This document shows positions 9,959-21,900 of a stretch of DNA of 64,000 bases, one piece after another; position 1 is the stretch's first letter, and each line of letters starts with the position of its first letter. Source of the stretch: Antilocapra americana (lineage: Eukaryota; Chordata; Mammalia; Artiodactyla; Antilocapridae); the NCBI GenBank assembly GCA_007570785.1, contig ML662465.1:6561974-6625973 (forward strand). The letters run 5' to 3'. The position numbers and the translations under genes are program-made. Under the pieces are notes generated by a model. The model was not told where the DNA came from. It saw only the letters and a list, made by a program, of their open reading frames with translations, and did not search any database.

Positions 9959-12900
9959 CTGAAATAAAGCAAAGTAGGGCACAGAGGTGAAGAGCCTGTT
10001 GTTTTTGCTGACTGGTATCCCCAAGCCCTCTCCAGGAAGATCACACGGAGGTTACTCCTTCTGGCCCATCCCTGCACATAACCTGGGTGGGGCTCTGAGT
10101 GTGCACGTGATCCAAGCCAGGTCAATCAAAGAACCTTCCCTGCTCTTCACCAGGCCACAGGGATTGGTCGGGACTTAGGCACAGCCACCCAGAGTAAGCC
10201 ATCCCACTTAAGCACAGTGACTGGTTTAAGGCTTGTGGGTGATTCCAACTGAGTCACTGAGAATCAGGCTGAGGACGTCTATTGGACAAATTGGGGCTAT
10301 ATGAAAGTGGAAGGGAGAAAGTATCTAGATGGGTTTGGCCACCAAATGAATTTGTGGAGAACATATAAAAACACTTAGTTATCAGTGCTTTGGGACTTAG
10401 AAGTTTCAAATAAAAGATTTTAGAATTACAGTATCAGTAGCTTGATTTTGTTATACTACCTTAAAAAAAAACTTTTAAACTTAGCCTCATCCTATACCTG
10501 CGAAACCAGGAGTTCAGTATGTCTATCATGTTATTTTAATATATATAATATGCATTAACTGATGAACGGATAAACAAAATGTAGTATCTATAAAATGGAA
10601 TATTATTCAGCAATAACAAGGAATGAAGTACCGACACAGGCTACAACATGAATGAACCTTGAAAGAAGGAAGACACAAAAGGTCACATACTGTGACCCCA
10701 TTTATATGAAATGACCAGAATAGGTAAATCTATAAAGACGGAAAGTAGGTTAGTGGTCACCAGGGACCGCAGGAAGGGGAAACAGGGAGTCACTGCTATT
10801 ACAGTGACTAAATACCTAAACAGGGGTACCAGGTTTCTTTCTGGCATGATGGAAACGTTCTGGAATTAGGTAGTGGTGATGATGATGTAACAATGTGAAC
10901 ATACTGAAAAACACAGAACTATACACTTTAAAATGGTGAATTTTATGAAAATGTCAGCTCATATTTTTAATTGCAAACAAACCTCCCAAATTTCTAACAT
11001 GTGACTATTAAAAAGGTTCATCTGCATACCAACTTCATAAAGCCCCTTTCTAAGCATCATATTGGGTATCCAGCCTGGCAAAGTACAGGACCAGTATGAA
11101 TCCTTCTCCCAACCAGAACTGAAAGAAGAGACTCAGTCTTGCATCTTGTTGTGATTCCCAGTGAGACAGGAGTGACGTCTCTCACTATCCAGCCCTGTCC
11201 CACCCCAGGGCCAGGTCTGCCAGGCCCTACCTGATCTCTGTGGGTCCTTCTCCAGCCCGCAGCCGCCTGTGAACAGCATCTCCGCCTCCCTGGCCAGCAG
11301 CATGTAGCGGGGTTCGTCTTGCATCCCATCATACTCCCCACCCTCATCACAGTCAGTTGTCTCTAGGGCAGTGTTGTACCAGTGGAGAGCCTCTGGCCAG
11401 CTCTGAGACCTTGCCAGGAGATACAGAGGAAAAGAAGTTACCATGGCAACAGGGCAGGACCAAGGAGGCCCATCAGCAGGAGGGGCAAGTCAGGGATCCC
11501 GGTGGAGCTACCACCTACGCTTCAGGACCCAGAGTATCCAATGCCACCACATCTAAGGGCTGTCATTCACACTGTAGATCTATATATTTATTACAATAGC
11601 AGTCAAGTAGTTTTCCCTAACAAAACTGGTGTAGTACAATAATTTTCCAACAGATGGAAGTTGAGCATCTTGAGGAAGGGGAACATTTTTCTAGTCTGCA
11701 TAAAATCACCCTACAGGAATTCCCTGGCAGTCCCAGTTAGGACTTGGTGCTTTCACTGCTGTGGCCTGGGTTCAATCCCTGGTTGGGGAACTAACATCCC
11801 ACAAGCTGCGCAAGGTGGCCAAAAAAGGCAAAACAAAAAAACTACCATATGGTTTTGCATTAGCAGTGGCTGGTATCCCAGCCAATTTGCCCTATGACTC
11901 ATGCAGGAGAGGAAGTGGGTGGGGTACCCTTCACCAAGGCCCCTAGAACCTTCTGACAGCAGTCATTCAGCCCTTTCTTTCTCTGCCTCTGCTGGCCAGC
12001 TCTGGCTTTCCTCCAGCTAATAGAGGGCTTACCCCAGAATAGCTGACTTCCCCCTTCTGACTCTGCCCTCCACCTTCAATTCTTTCTCCTACAGCAGCAC
12101 AATGGCCAAACCCCCAAGGGCAGACACAAGTTCCAACCAAATCTGAGCAAAACAAAATAAAGTGTAAACAGGGCAGTGGGCTCTCCTCCTTGGGGTATAC
12201 TAACGCATATTACCAAACATGTGAGTAACTATAGTACATCAGGAAAGAGCAAAGAGAGACGCAGAAAAGAAGGTTTATGTGCCTCATGAAACGTTCCTGG
12301 AGCTACAGCTATATATACATATACACATATATATGGTCCCGGCCTCACCCTCCAGTCTTAGCTCCTGTCAGCCATGCCAGACTCGCTGGGTCACTTTCTC
12401 CTCGAACATGCCAGCTCCTGTCTGCTCTCTGGTTTTTGCACCCGCGGCTCCCTTTGCTTAGAACATTCTTGCTTTAACTATTCCCACACCTGGCTCCTCA
12501 TCTCTCCAACCTCAGCTCAGCTTCTTCAGAGACGCTGGCCCCAAACACTTTATTTCTTACCATTACCTCAATCTGTAGTTCTCCTCTTTACTTATTCACT
12601 TGTTTATTACGGTTGCCCTGGCTAGAATGGAAGCTCTAGGAAGGCAGGGACCATGTCTGTTTTATTCACAGCTGCATGCCCAGGGCCTGGCAGACAGCAC
12701 AGCCTCTATAAATGTCTGCTGAAGTGGCTGGCTGGGATGGTGTCAGGTGATAATCTTCACTCCATTTTATTTTATAAAGAAAGGAAGTTATTTGAAAATT
12801 ATTTGTGGCACATCCAGAAGACTAGGGTTTGAACAGTGGATTGGAAACCACTAAATTAGTTGATCTTCCTTCTTTGAGCTTTGACCCACCCTGGTCTTGA

Positions 12901-15900
12901 AAGGCAAGGCAGAACTGCTCTCAACACATTAAATGTAAAAGAAGGGAAAGGGTCTACTCTCTCCCCACCTACCCCACCCAACCCCGCATCCAGCGGTTAG
13001 TGCGTCCACCCTGCCTTGAAATTTCCAATGACTTTTCCTTCTCCTATGAGATGGTAACTTCTGAGGGGGTCAAACCCTCTTAAATGCAAATAGATGACTC
13101 TCATTAATGCTTCCTGAATGGAAGAGGCTGGGGCTGCTTGGAACAAGGAAGAAGAGTGAGAGAAAGACTTTGGAAGATGCTACCGGAAGAAAATCTTGAT
13201 CGATTGAACAACACAGATACTAAAAACCAGCACGTCCCCAGACCCAGTAGTCAATGGGCACTGTGTGGCACCTGTTCTCCCTGCTGCCCAAATCTATGGT
13301 AGCCATCTCTGAAAAAAGGTTTTATGTCAACTCATATACCAAAGAGCTAACAGCCTTAAAAAAATAAAGATTTTTACAGGGAATTCCCTGATGGTTCAAT
13401 GGGTAGGACTCTATGCTTCCACTGCAAAGGGCATGGGTTTGATCCCTGACTGGGGAACTAAGATCCCACATTCCACAAGGCCAAAATATACATATGTGTT
13501 GTGCTTAGTCCTCAGTTGTGTCCGACTCTTTGTGACCCCATGGACTGTAGCCCTTCAAGCTCCTCTTTCCCTGGGGATTCTCCAGGCAAGAATACTGGAG
13601 TGGGTTGCCATGCTTTCCTCCAGGGGATCTTCCCAACCCAAGGATCAAACCCATATCTCCTGCATTACCAGGCAGATTCTTTACCGTCTGAGCCACCAGG
13701 GAAGCCCATGAATACTGAGAGTGTGTAGCCTATCCTTTCTCTAGGGATCATCCCAACCCAGGAATTGAACCAGGGTCTCCTGCATTGCATATATATATAC
13801 TTTATATAATTTTATATATAATTTATATATATATAAAATTATTAGCAAATAATAACAAAAAACCTATCGTCTCAAATAAAAAGAGAAAGTAGACAGAGGA
13901 CATAAAGGGAAAACACATACAGTAAAGATTTTTTTAGGAGCCTCAAGATACAGATATTCGATGCCTAGTACCAGTTCCCCACACCCACATGGTCGTTCCC
14001 CACTGCACTCAATGGGCATCGTGTGTGTGTGTTAGTCGCTCAGTCGTGTGTAACTCTTTGCGACCCCAAGGACTGTAGCCTGCCAGGCTTCTCAGTGCAT
14101 GGGATTCTCCAGGCAAGATTACTGGAGTGGGTTGCCCTTCCTTCTCCAGAGGATATTCCTAACCCAGGGGATTGAACCCTCATCTCTTGCATTGCAGGCA
14201 GATTCCTTACCATTTGAGCTACAGGGAAGTCCCAATGGGCATCATAGATGTTGGCATTTGATTTCAGACAAAATCATGTCATGTTTGTTTTGTTCACCTC
14301 CCCTCCATGCCAGTGATTCTGAGTCCCCTAAGAAGCAGGCTAAGGTACAGTCCACCGAAGAGGTGAGAAGACCGAAGTTTCAGCCCTGCTACTTACGGGC
14401 TATTTAACTGCGGACAAGCCCCGTCACCTCTTAGAACGACACATCTATAAAATAAGCCCCTAAATGCCTGCCCTGTCTGTCAAAGAGATGTGCTGATTCC
14501 TTCATTCAAACAACTACTGAGCCAGGCCCTCTGCTAAGCACTCGCACTGAAGAGATGCAGGAAACCCAATTCTAGCTCTCAGTGAAATAAAGTCACAGAT
14601 ATGACAGCACACCCAAATATAAGGGAGTATTACCGTTTGCATGATATGTAATTCAGACATTTTAGACCCTGAGAACTTGACATGACAGAGCCATAGTCTT
14701 GACTTTGCTTCTAAACTCAGTGAGAGGGAGATGAAAACATGACCCACATAGGAGGGAAGTGCCAAGCTGTGCCAACCTGGAGGTTTGGACACTGTCCCTT
14801 CCAGAAAGCCACAGGTGCCTGAGAGCAAAGGGGGAAACTGAGATCCACTGGGAGCCAGTGAGCAGTGGGTCCCACTGAGAGTTGAATTCCCTCAACCATC
14901 CTCTGCTTCTGGACTTCTGGGACCCCCCACCAGCCAAGCCAAAGACCTGAGATGAAGTTGCCATTTTCCTCTCTTGCCATCAGAGAATCCAATCCTGGCA
15001 TCTCTGCCAGAGGCATAAGGGAAAAGCCGTTAACACCTCTAGGGTTATAGCTGTCAGGGGTCTCAAAAAAGTGAAAAGAAAAAAAAAAGAGTGAAAGTGT
15101 TAGTTGCTCGGTCTTGTCTGACTCTTTGCGACCCCATGGACTGCAGTCTGCCAGGCTTCTCTGTCCATGGAATTCTCCAGGTAAGGATACTGGAGTGGGG
15201 AGCCATTCCCTTCTCTAGGGGATTTTCCTGACCCAGTGACTGAACCTGGGTCTCCTGCACTGCAGGCAGATTCTTTACCATCTGAGCCACCAGGGAAGCC
15301 CAAACCACTCTGGAAAACTCACACCAGGACTGAACTCCCCTGGAGCTCGTTTCCTTCCCTCCACTCCCTCTTAGAAGTGAAAACAGTAAAAACAAAAATA
15401 GGAAGAGTCCATTAAAATGACCACTAATCCTATCATCTAGAGACAACTTGCTCTGGACTTAATGCTACATATCCCTTCAGACTTTCTCAGACAAATCTTT
15501 ACATAAAATGGCTAAGATGCCATTTCTCTCTCAGTTTATTTGCCAGTGAAATTACAGGCATCACCTCATTTAACCCTTACACAACCTCACTAGGGTGCAG
15601 GTTCTATCAGTATTCTGATTTCACATGATGAAGAAACTGAGGTCAGGGAGGTAAACCTACTTGCCCACAGTCGCAGGGCTAGTCCTCGGGGGAGGCACAC
15701 CTGGAACCCAGGTCTGTTCTGATTCCAGAGGGGAGGCTCCCTGCATCCCAGGCTCCCACCAGCGGCACCTGAGCCACAGCCACAGTACCTGTCAGGGCTG
15801 AGGTTCTGGCCGGTGTCGAAGGCTCGTGCTACGAGAATCATGGACTGTCTGTCACCAGCTTCAGCTGCCTTCAGTAAGTAATCGAATCCTTTGGTTTTGT

Positions 15901-18900
15901 TCTCTTCTGTCTCCTGTTAAGATAAACCAAAGAGGGGGAGAGAAAAAAATGAGCACTATATGTCAGGGGCTGCCAGAATCTCATACATCAAGCTTTTTCC
16001 TGTTTCTTGAATTGAGAGCTTCAGGTTGGCGCTACTACAGAACTGCACACTGTGAGAAAGAGAACAGGGCTCACCCTGCTGCAAGGAGCTCCCTGGAGGT
16101 TCCCATCAGGCAGGGAGAAATGGAAGCTTAGTTTGCTCCCACCTCTATCTGATGTGATTCTGCCAGAGACCACATCCTCTATCCACCTCCAACACGGGCT
16201 CCTGGCTTCCGAAGCTTTTAAACTTTTTAGCAACTTAATCGAGATATAATTCATATAACTCATTCATTTAAAGTGTACAACTCTGTAGTTTTTAGTGTAT
16301 TTACAGAGTGTGCAACCATCACCATAATAAAGAAATCAAAACACCATACTCTTTAACTGTTACCTCCCAATTGCTCCCCACCCCCCCANNNNNNNNNNNN
16401 NNNNNNNNNNNNNNNNNNNNNNNNNNNNNNNNNNNNNNNNNNNNNNNNNNNNNNNNNNNNNNNNNNNNNNNNNNNNNNNNNNNNNNNNAACCCCCCACCC
16501 CCAGCCCTGGACAACCACTAATCTACATTCTATCTCTAGAGATTTCCCTATTCTGGGCATTTTATATAGATGCAATAATATAACAAGTAGTCTTTTGTGT
16601 CTGGCTTTTTCCACTTGGCATAAGGTTTTCGAAGTTCATTTCATACAGCTTCTATCAATGTTTCATTCTTACTCATGGCCAAAAACCATTCCACTGTATG
16701 AATCTACCACAATTTGTTTATATGTTCATAGGTCATCAGGTGATGGACATTTGGGTTGTTTTCATTTTATAGCTAGTCTCTATGAACACCTGTGTACAAA
16801 CTTTTGTGTGGATGTATGCATCTATTTTGGGGGGTTATATACCCAGGAGTGGGCTTCCTGGTGGCTCAGGAAGAATCTGCCTGCAATGTGGGAGACCTGG
16901 GTTCAACCTCTGGGTTGGGAAGATCCCCTGGAGAAGGGTATGGTAACCCACTCCAGTATTCTTGACTGGAAAATCTCCGTGGACAGAGGAGCCTGGTGGG
17001 GTACAGTCCATGGGGCTGCAAAGACTGGAACATGACTGAATAATTAAGCACACATACCAAGAAGCCCAGGTGGCACAGAAGTAAAGAATCTGCCTGCCAA
17101 TGTAGGAGACACAAGAGATGCGGGTTTGATTCCTATATTGGGAAGATCCCCCAGAGTAGGAAATGGCAACTGACTCCAGTATTCTTGCCTAGAAAATTCC
17201 ATGGACAGAGAAGCCTGGCAGGCTACAGTTCAGGGGGTTGCAAAGAGTTGGAAACAACTGAGTGAGTGAGCATGCACACACAAACCTAGGAGTAGAACTT
17301 CTGAGTCACATATAACTCTATGTTTAGCCTTTTGAGGAGCTGACTGTTTCCCACAGTGGCTACACCAATGTATATTCCCATCTGCTTTTATTCTGCTTCT
17401 CCAAGATCTATCCAGAGAGATATTTTAAGCCCAAGTCAGGTCATATTACTCTATCAAAGCTGCTCTAGGACTTCTTATCTCACTTGGAGACAAACACAAA
17501 GCTCTCATATCAGTCTATGAGGCCCTTCTCAATCTTCAGGCTTCAGGAAGTGTGGCAGGGACTCCCAGTTGTCCCCCATATCCATTATCTCCTGCCATCT
17601 TTTGGCTGGCACATGGCTAACCAGCTAAAAACTACACTTCCCAGCCTCCCTTGCACCTGGAATCCATCTCTTAATAACAAGAGGCCTATCCATAGAGACT
17701 TCCCTGGCAGTCTGGTGGTTAAGACTCTCTGTGCTTTCACTGCAGGGGGCACAGGTTCAGTCAGGGAGTCAGTCAGTTCAGTCGCTCAGTCGTGTCCCCG
17801 TGGACTTCAGCACGTCAGGCTTTCCTGTCCATCACCAGTTCCTGGAGCTTGCTCAAACTCATGTCCATAGAGTCAGTGACGCCAGGATGTTCAGTCAGGG
17901 AACTAACACCCAAGAAAGGAGGGCCTATCCAGTTACTCATTCCCTGTCATATTATCCCACTTTACACTTAAGAACAATGCTTGGCACAGGAACTGCTCAA
18001 TAAAAGTCAGTTATTTTTACTTCTGTTGGAAATATTTTCATTTGTTAATTATTACCTGTATTTACATTCCTTTCAATCTGAAAGGTTTGCTGTTGTCAAT
18101 AAGAACCTAGGACATTCCCAGAGTGTAGGAGCGCTCAAAAATATGGACTAGATGAGTGGGCTTTCCAGGTGGTGCTAGTGGTAAAGAACCCTCCCGCCAC
18201 CGCAGGTAGACATAAGGGTCGTGGGTTTGATCCCTGGGTCGGGAAGATCCCCTGGAGGAGGGAATGGCAACCCACTCCAGTATTCTTGCCTGGAGAATCC
18301 TATGGACAGAGGAGCCTGGCAGGCTGCGGTACGTAAGGTTGCACAGAGATGGACATGACTGAAGCAACTTAGCATGTGCTTAGCACGGATGAGTGAATGT
18401 CTTAGCAAGATAATAAGAAAAGGTCCAAACAATGGGGCTGTGGGGAAAGTGGGAGATGGGCTAGCAGCTTTTCAGGGCACTTGCCCATGTTTTTTTTGGC
18501 GGCCAGAGCCGGTTCTAGAGAGAAAGCCCTTTGAGATGCCTTCAGATGAGAAATCTGAAATAGCTTCTACACCCCTTTACAAAGGCGCTTGGGTGCGACT
18601 AGCGTAAATAGCCTGAGATCATAAGAAGAGTTACCAAGGAGTCTCAGAGAGAAGGTCTCCCCAGTCCTGGCCTGTCACCACTCATTCTGGGCCTCGGCAT
18701 TCCTTTATTCAGGCCTCAGACACTTATAAGTGTCCTCTCTGAGCCAGATGCTGGGGGAAAAGGCCGAATGTGGCAGGAATACTGAAGCTGGTGAAAAATG
18801 ATGTGAAAGCAAACCAGTCATAAATAAAGTCTTTTTAATAAGACTTTATTAGAAATTAAATTATGTTAACTTACAATTAAATGAAAGGTAACAAACACCC

Positions 18901-21900
18901 AAAGCTCATCACTTCCTAATTATTTTACTCTGCTTTAGTGTTATTTATGCTCTTGAGGTTATTAATATCCATTGCAGGGCTTCTCAACCTCAGCACTAAT
19001 GACATTTTAGACGGGATAATTCTGTTGTGTGGGGACTGGCCTGTATGCTGTAGATATTTGGCAGCATCCCTGGCCTCTGTCCACTGGAAGCCAGCTGAAC
19101 TCCCAGAGCTGTGACAACCAAAGATGTCTCCTGACACTGCTAAGCCTCCCGTGGAGAAGGAGGAAGCAAAAATGCGTGATTGAAAGTCACTGGCCTATGG
19201 ATTCTGCATAGCGGAAGTGCCTTATAATGGTGCGCTGCTGTGTCCTCCCTCCAACTCTGTGCTCAGTGATGTCACGTTAGTACCTGGACATTGGCCACAG
19301 TGGGAGCATTTACACCAAGAGATGGCAAAAATATCAATAGTGCAGATTTACTTAAAAGTATGCTGTGTCTGTAGCCATTACACAGTGACAAGCACAAGAA
19401 ACTGGAGTCTCTTTAGTATTTAAAACTATCATCTGATTCAGCATAGAAGTCTTGCTCATGTCAGCAGCAAATAAATGAAGCTCCAACTCTGACAAAGAGC
19501 TGGCTTATTTCACTTCCATTTTACTCACTAAAGTAAGTGAAAGTGTCAACCAGCATCCACGTCAGAACTTCACTCCTTCATCAACCACAACCAGAGGTGG
19601 GGCTACAGATATGCGCTCCACAAAAATTAGCGAAAGAATTCTGTGAGGATAAATTGATCATATGTAATTCACAATAGAATGTTTTTATTATTGTTTATAA
19701 ACTGTATGCTCCACTTTCTTTTATCACTAAATGTCTAATAAGCTTACATAATATATGAACAAACATTCCATCTCCACCTGCGAGAACCAGTCATTAAGCA
19801 TTTGCCAGCATACCACTGGCTAAATGAGATATATTCACTCCAGCCCTCAGGGAGCATGGAGACTAGAGAAGGAGGGACAATTCATCCACCTGTCAAAACT
19901 CCCTCCCCCCAACCAAAGTTGCTCTTTCACTGTCTAAAACAGGAAATAAAAATGGGTGTAGGGGCTTCCTTGGTGATCGAGTGGTTAAGAATCTGCCTTG
20001 CAATGCAAGGGACACCTGTTCGATCTCTGGTCAAGGAAGACTCCACATGCCGCAGAGCAACTAAGCCTGCAACCCGCAAGTACTGAGCCCATGTGCTGTA
20101 ACTCCTGAAGCCCACACGCCCTAGAGCCTGTGCTCCATAAGAGAAGCCACCACAATGAGAAGCCTGCACATCACAAAGAAGAGTAGCCCCTGCTCACCGC
20201 AGGTAGAGAAAGCCCGTGTGCAGCAATGAAGACCCACCAAAGCCACAAAATGAAATAAACAAATATATCTTTAAAAAAGGCTTTGCGTTATCCTTGTGCA
20301 TGCGTGCTCAGCTGCTTGGTCATGGCCAGCTCTTTGCAGCTCTCTGGACTGTAGCGTGCAGGGTCTTTCCAAATAGACAGATTTAATTAATTAAGATGAG
20401 GCCATACTGGAGTAGGGTGGGTCCTAAACTCCACAGGAGTTTTTTTCATAAAAGAGACAGAGAGATACAGACACACAGAGAGAAGGCCATGTGAAGATGG
20501 AAACAGTCTGGAGTGATGCGCCCACAGACCAAGGAACACCCCAGATTGCCTCTACCCACCAGAAGCTAGAAAATCATGGGTATGTGGACACCTGATTTTG
20601 GACTTTGGCCTCTAGAACTGCGAGAAGGAATTTCTGTTGTTTTAGGCCACTCATTCTGTGGTTATCCCTTATGGCAGTTCTAGGAAGTGAATACCCGCTT
20701 GGAACTCCATGTGAGAATGAGAAGACGAAGGAAAAGGTAGGAGGGAGGGGGATTTTTCACTGTAAATCTTCTTATATTAAAAAAAACCTTTTCAGCCCCA
20801 GGGTTGTCAAACATCTGCCCATACCCTCTTCCAGTCTGAGACCCATGACCCTCTGGGCCATGGCCAGGCCCACAGAGGAGGCCTGGTACCCTGTGCCCAT
20901 GACAAGCCCAGCCTCATCCAGCCACAAGCCTGGCCTACATGACAGGAAGGATGGGGACAGATAGCTGGGAACACACGCACTCCAAGGGCCTCTCACCTTC
21001 TTCAAGTACAGAATCTCACTCCCTAGGCCTGATCAGGTCTTATCGCTGTGCCCACAGAGCCGAGAGGGAGCAGACATCCTCACGGATTCCTTTCACACCC
21101 GTGCTGCCTGGGCCCCCTCTCCGGCCTCATCTCCTGCACCTCCTCCTCACACCCCTGCTCCAGCTACCCTGATGGCCTCCTGTCCTCCAAACCCCACCCT
21201 GCCTGTCTCCCCAGGACCTAGACCCAAGCTGTTCCCTCCGCCCACACTGCTCCTCCCAACCTGCGCCTGGCTGATCCTACTGGGTCTTCAGGTCTACCTT
21301 AGGGATCGCTTTTTTCATTCATTCCACAAACGAATGCTGAATATGGAGTCTGTGCCAGGTCTGTTCTAGCCACTAGGGAATGACAATTAGGGAACTCCAG
21401 CTAAGGCTCTTCCTCATTTGTTTGCAGAGGCATCTTCTGCTTCTCCCATTGCACCATGTTGTAACTGCCTGGGAACATGACTGTCATCTTTACTCAGTCC
21501 CCAAGGCAAGGGACCAATTCTATCAGTGTCAGCTAACTTGGAAGTGCCCAGCCCCAAAGTGATGCTCAGGAAATTTCTGGGGCATAAACCCAGGGAGGGA
21601 AAGGTGATGGGTTGACTGAGCTCCTCTGTCCATAGAATTCTCCAGGCAAGAATACTGGAGTGGGTTGCCATTTCCTTCTCCAGTGGATCTTCCCAACCCA
21701 GGGATCAAACCTGGATCTCCTGCACTGCAGAAAGATTCTTTACCACTGAGTCACCAGGGAAGCTCACAAACCCAGAGATGGAAGGGTGATGGGTTGACTG
21801 AGCCCCCACCCACTCACCTTCAGAGAGACATCCGCCAGGATGTGGTGGGGCAGCTGTGAGTACATGAGTCCCAGGCCTACGATGGCCTCCAGCTCGCCCA

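Larger units (their letters stand above)
11410..15788 (-). other. EEF2K: EEF2K intron between coding exons 15 and 16
   Basis: 4379 nt. It contains two CHR-2 SINEs, four Bov-A copies, an L2 and MIR remnants, listed separately. 14.5-15.05 kb is largely unrecognised unique sequence. Confidence 0.9.
16215..17375 (-). mobile_element. Old L1, antisense, carrying two Bov-A copies and the assembly gap
   Basis: Reverse L1 phrases run through both sides of the gap: GAGATATAATTCATATAAC, CAACCACTAATCTACATTC, GATGGACATTTGGGTTG, CCCACAGTGGCTACACCAA. The L1 match continues across both nested SINEs. Confidence 0.75.
15914..21817 (-). other. EEF2K: EEF2K intron between coding exons 14 and 15
   Basis: 5904 nt as written, including the 100 N gap. 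It holds an antisense L1 with two nested Bov-A copies, an L2-like stretch, a CHR-2 split by BovB, MER20-like and MaLR LTR elements, a CHR-1 and more Bov-A. 20.7-21.6 kb is mostly unrecognised. Confidence 0.9.

Noticed and set aside
16308..16614. Open frames on both strands that cross the N gap
   Set aside because: They exist only because N codons are not stops; the flanks are L1.
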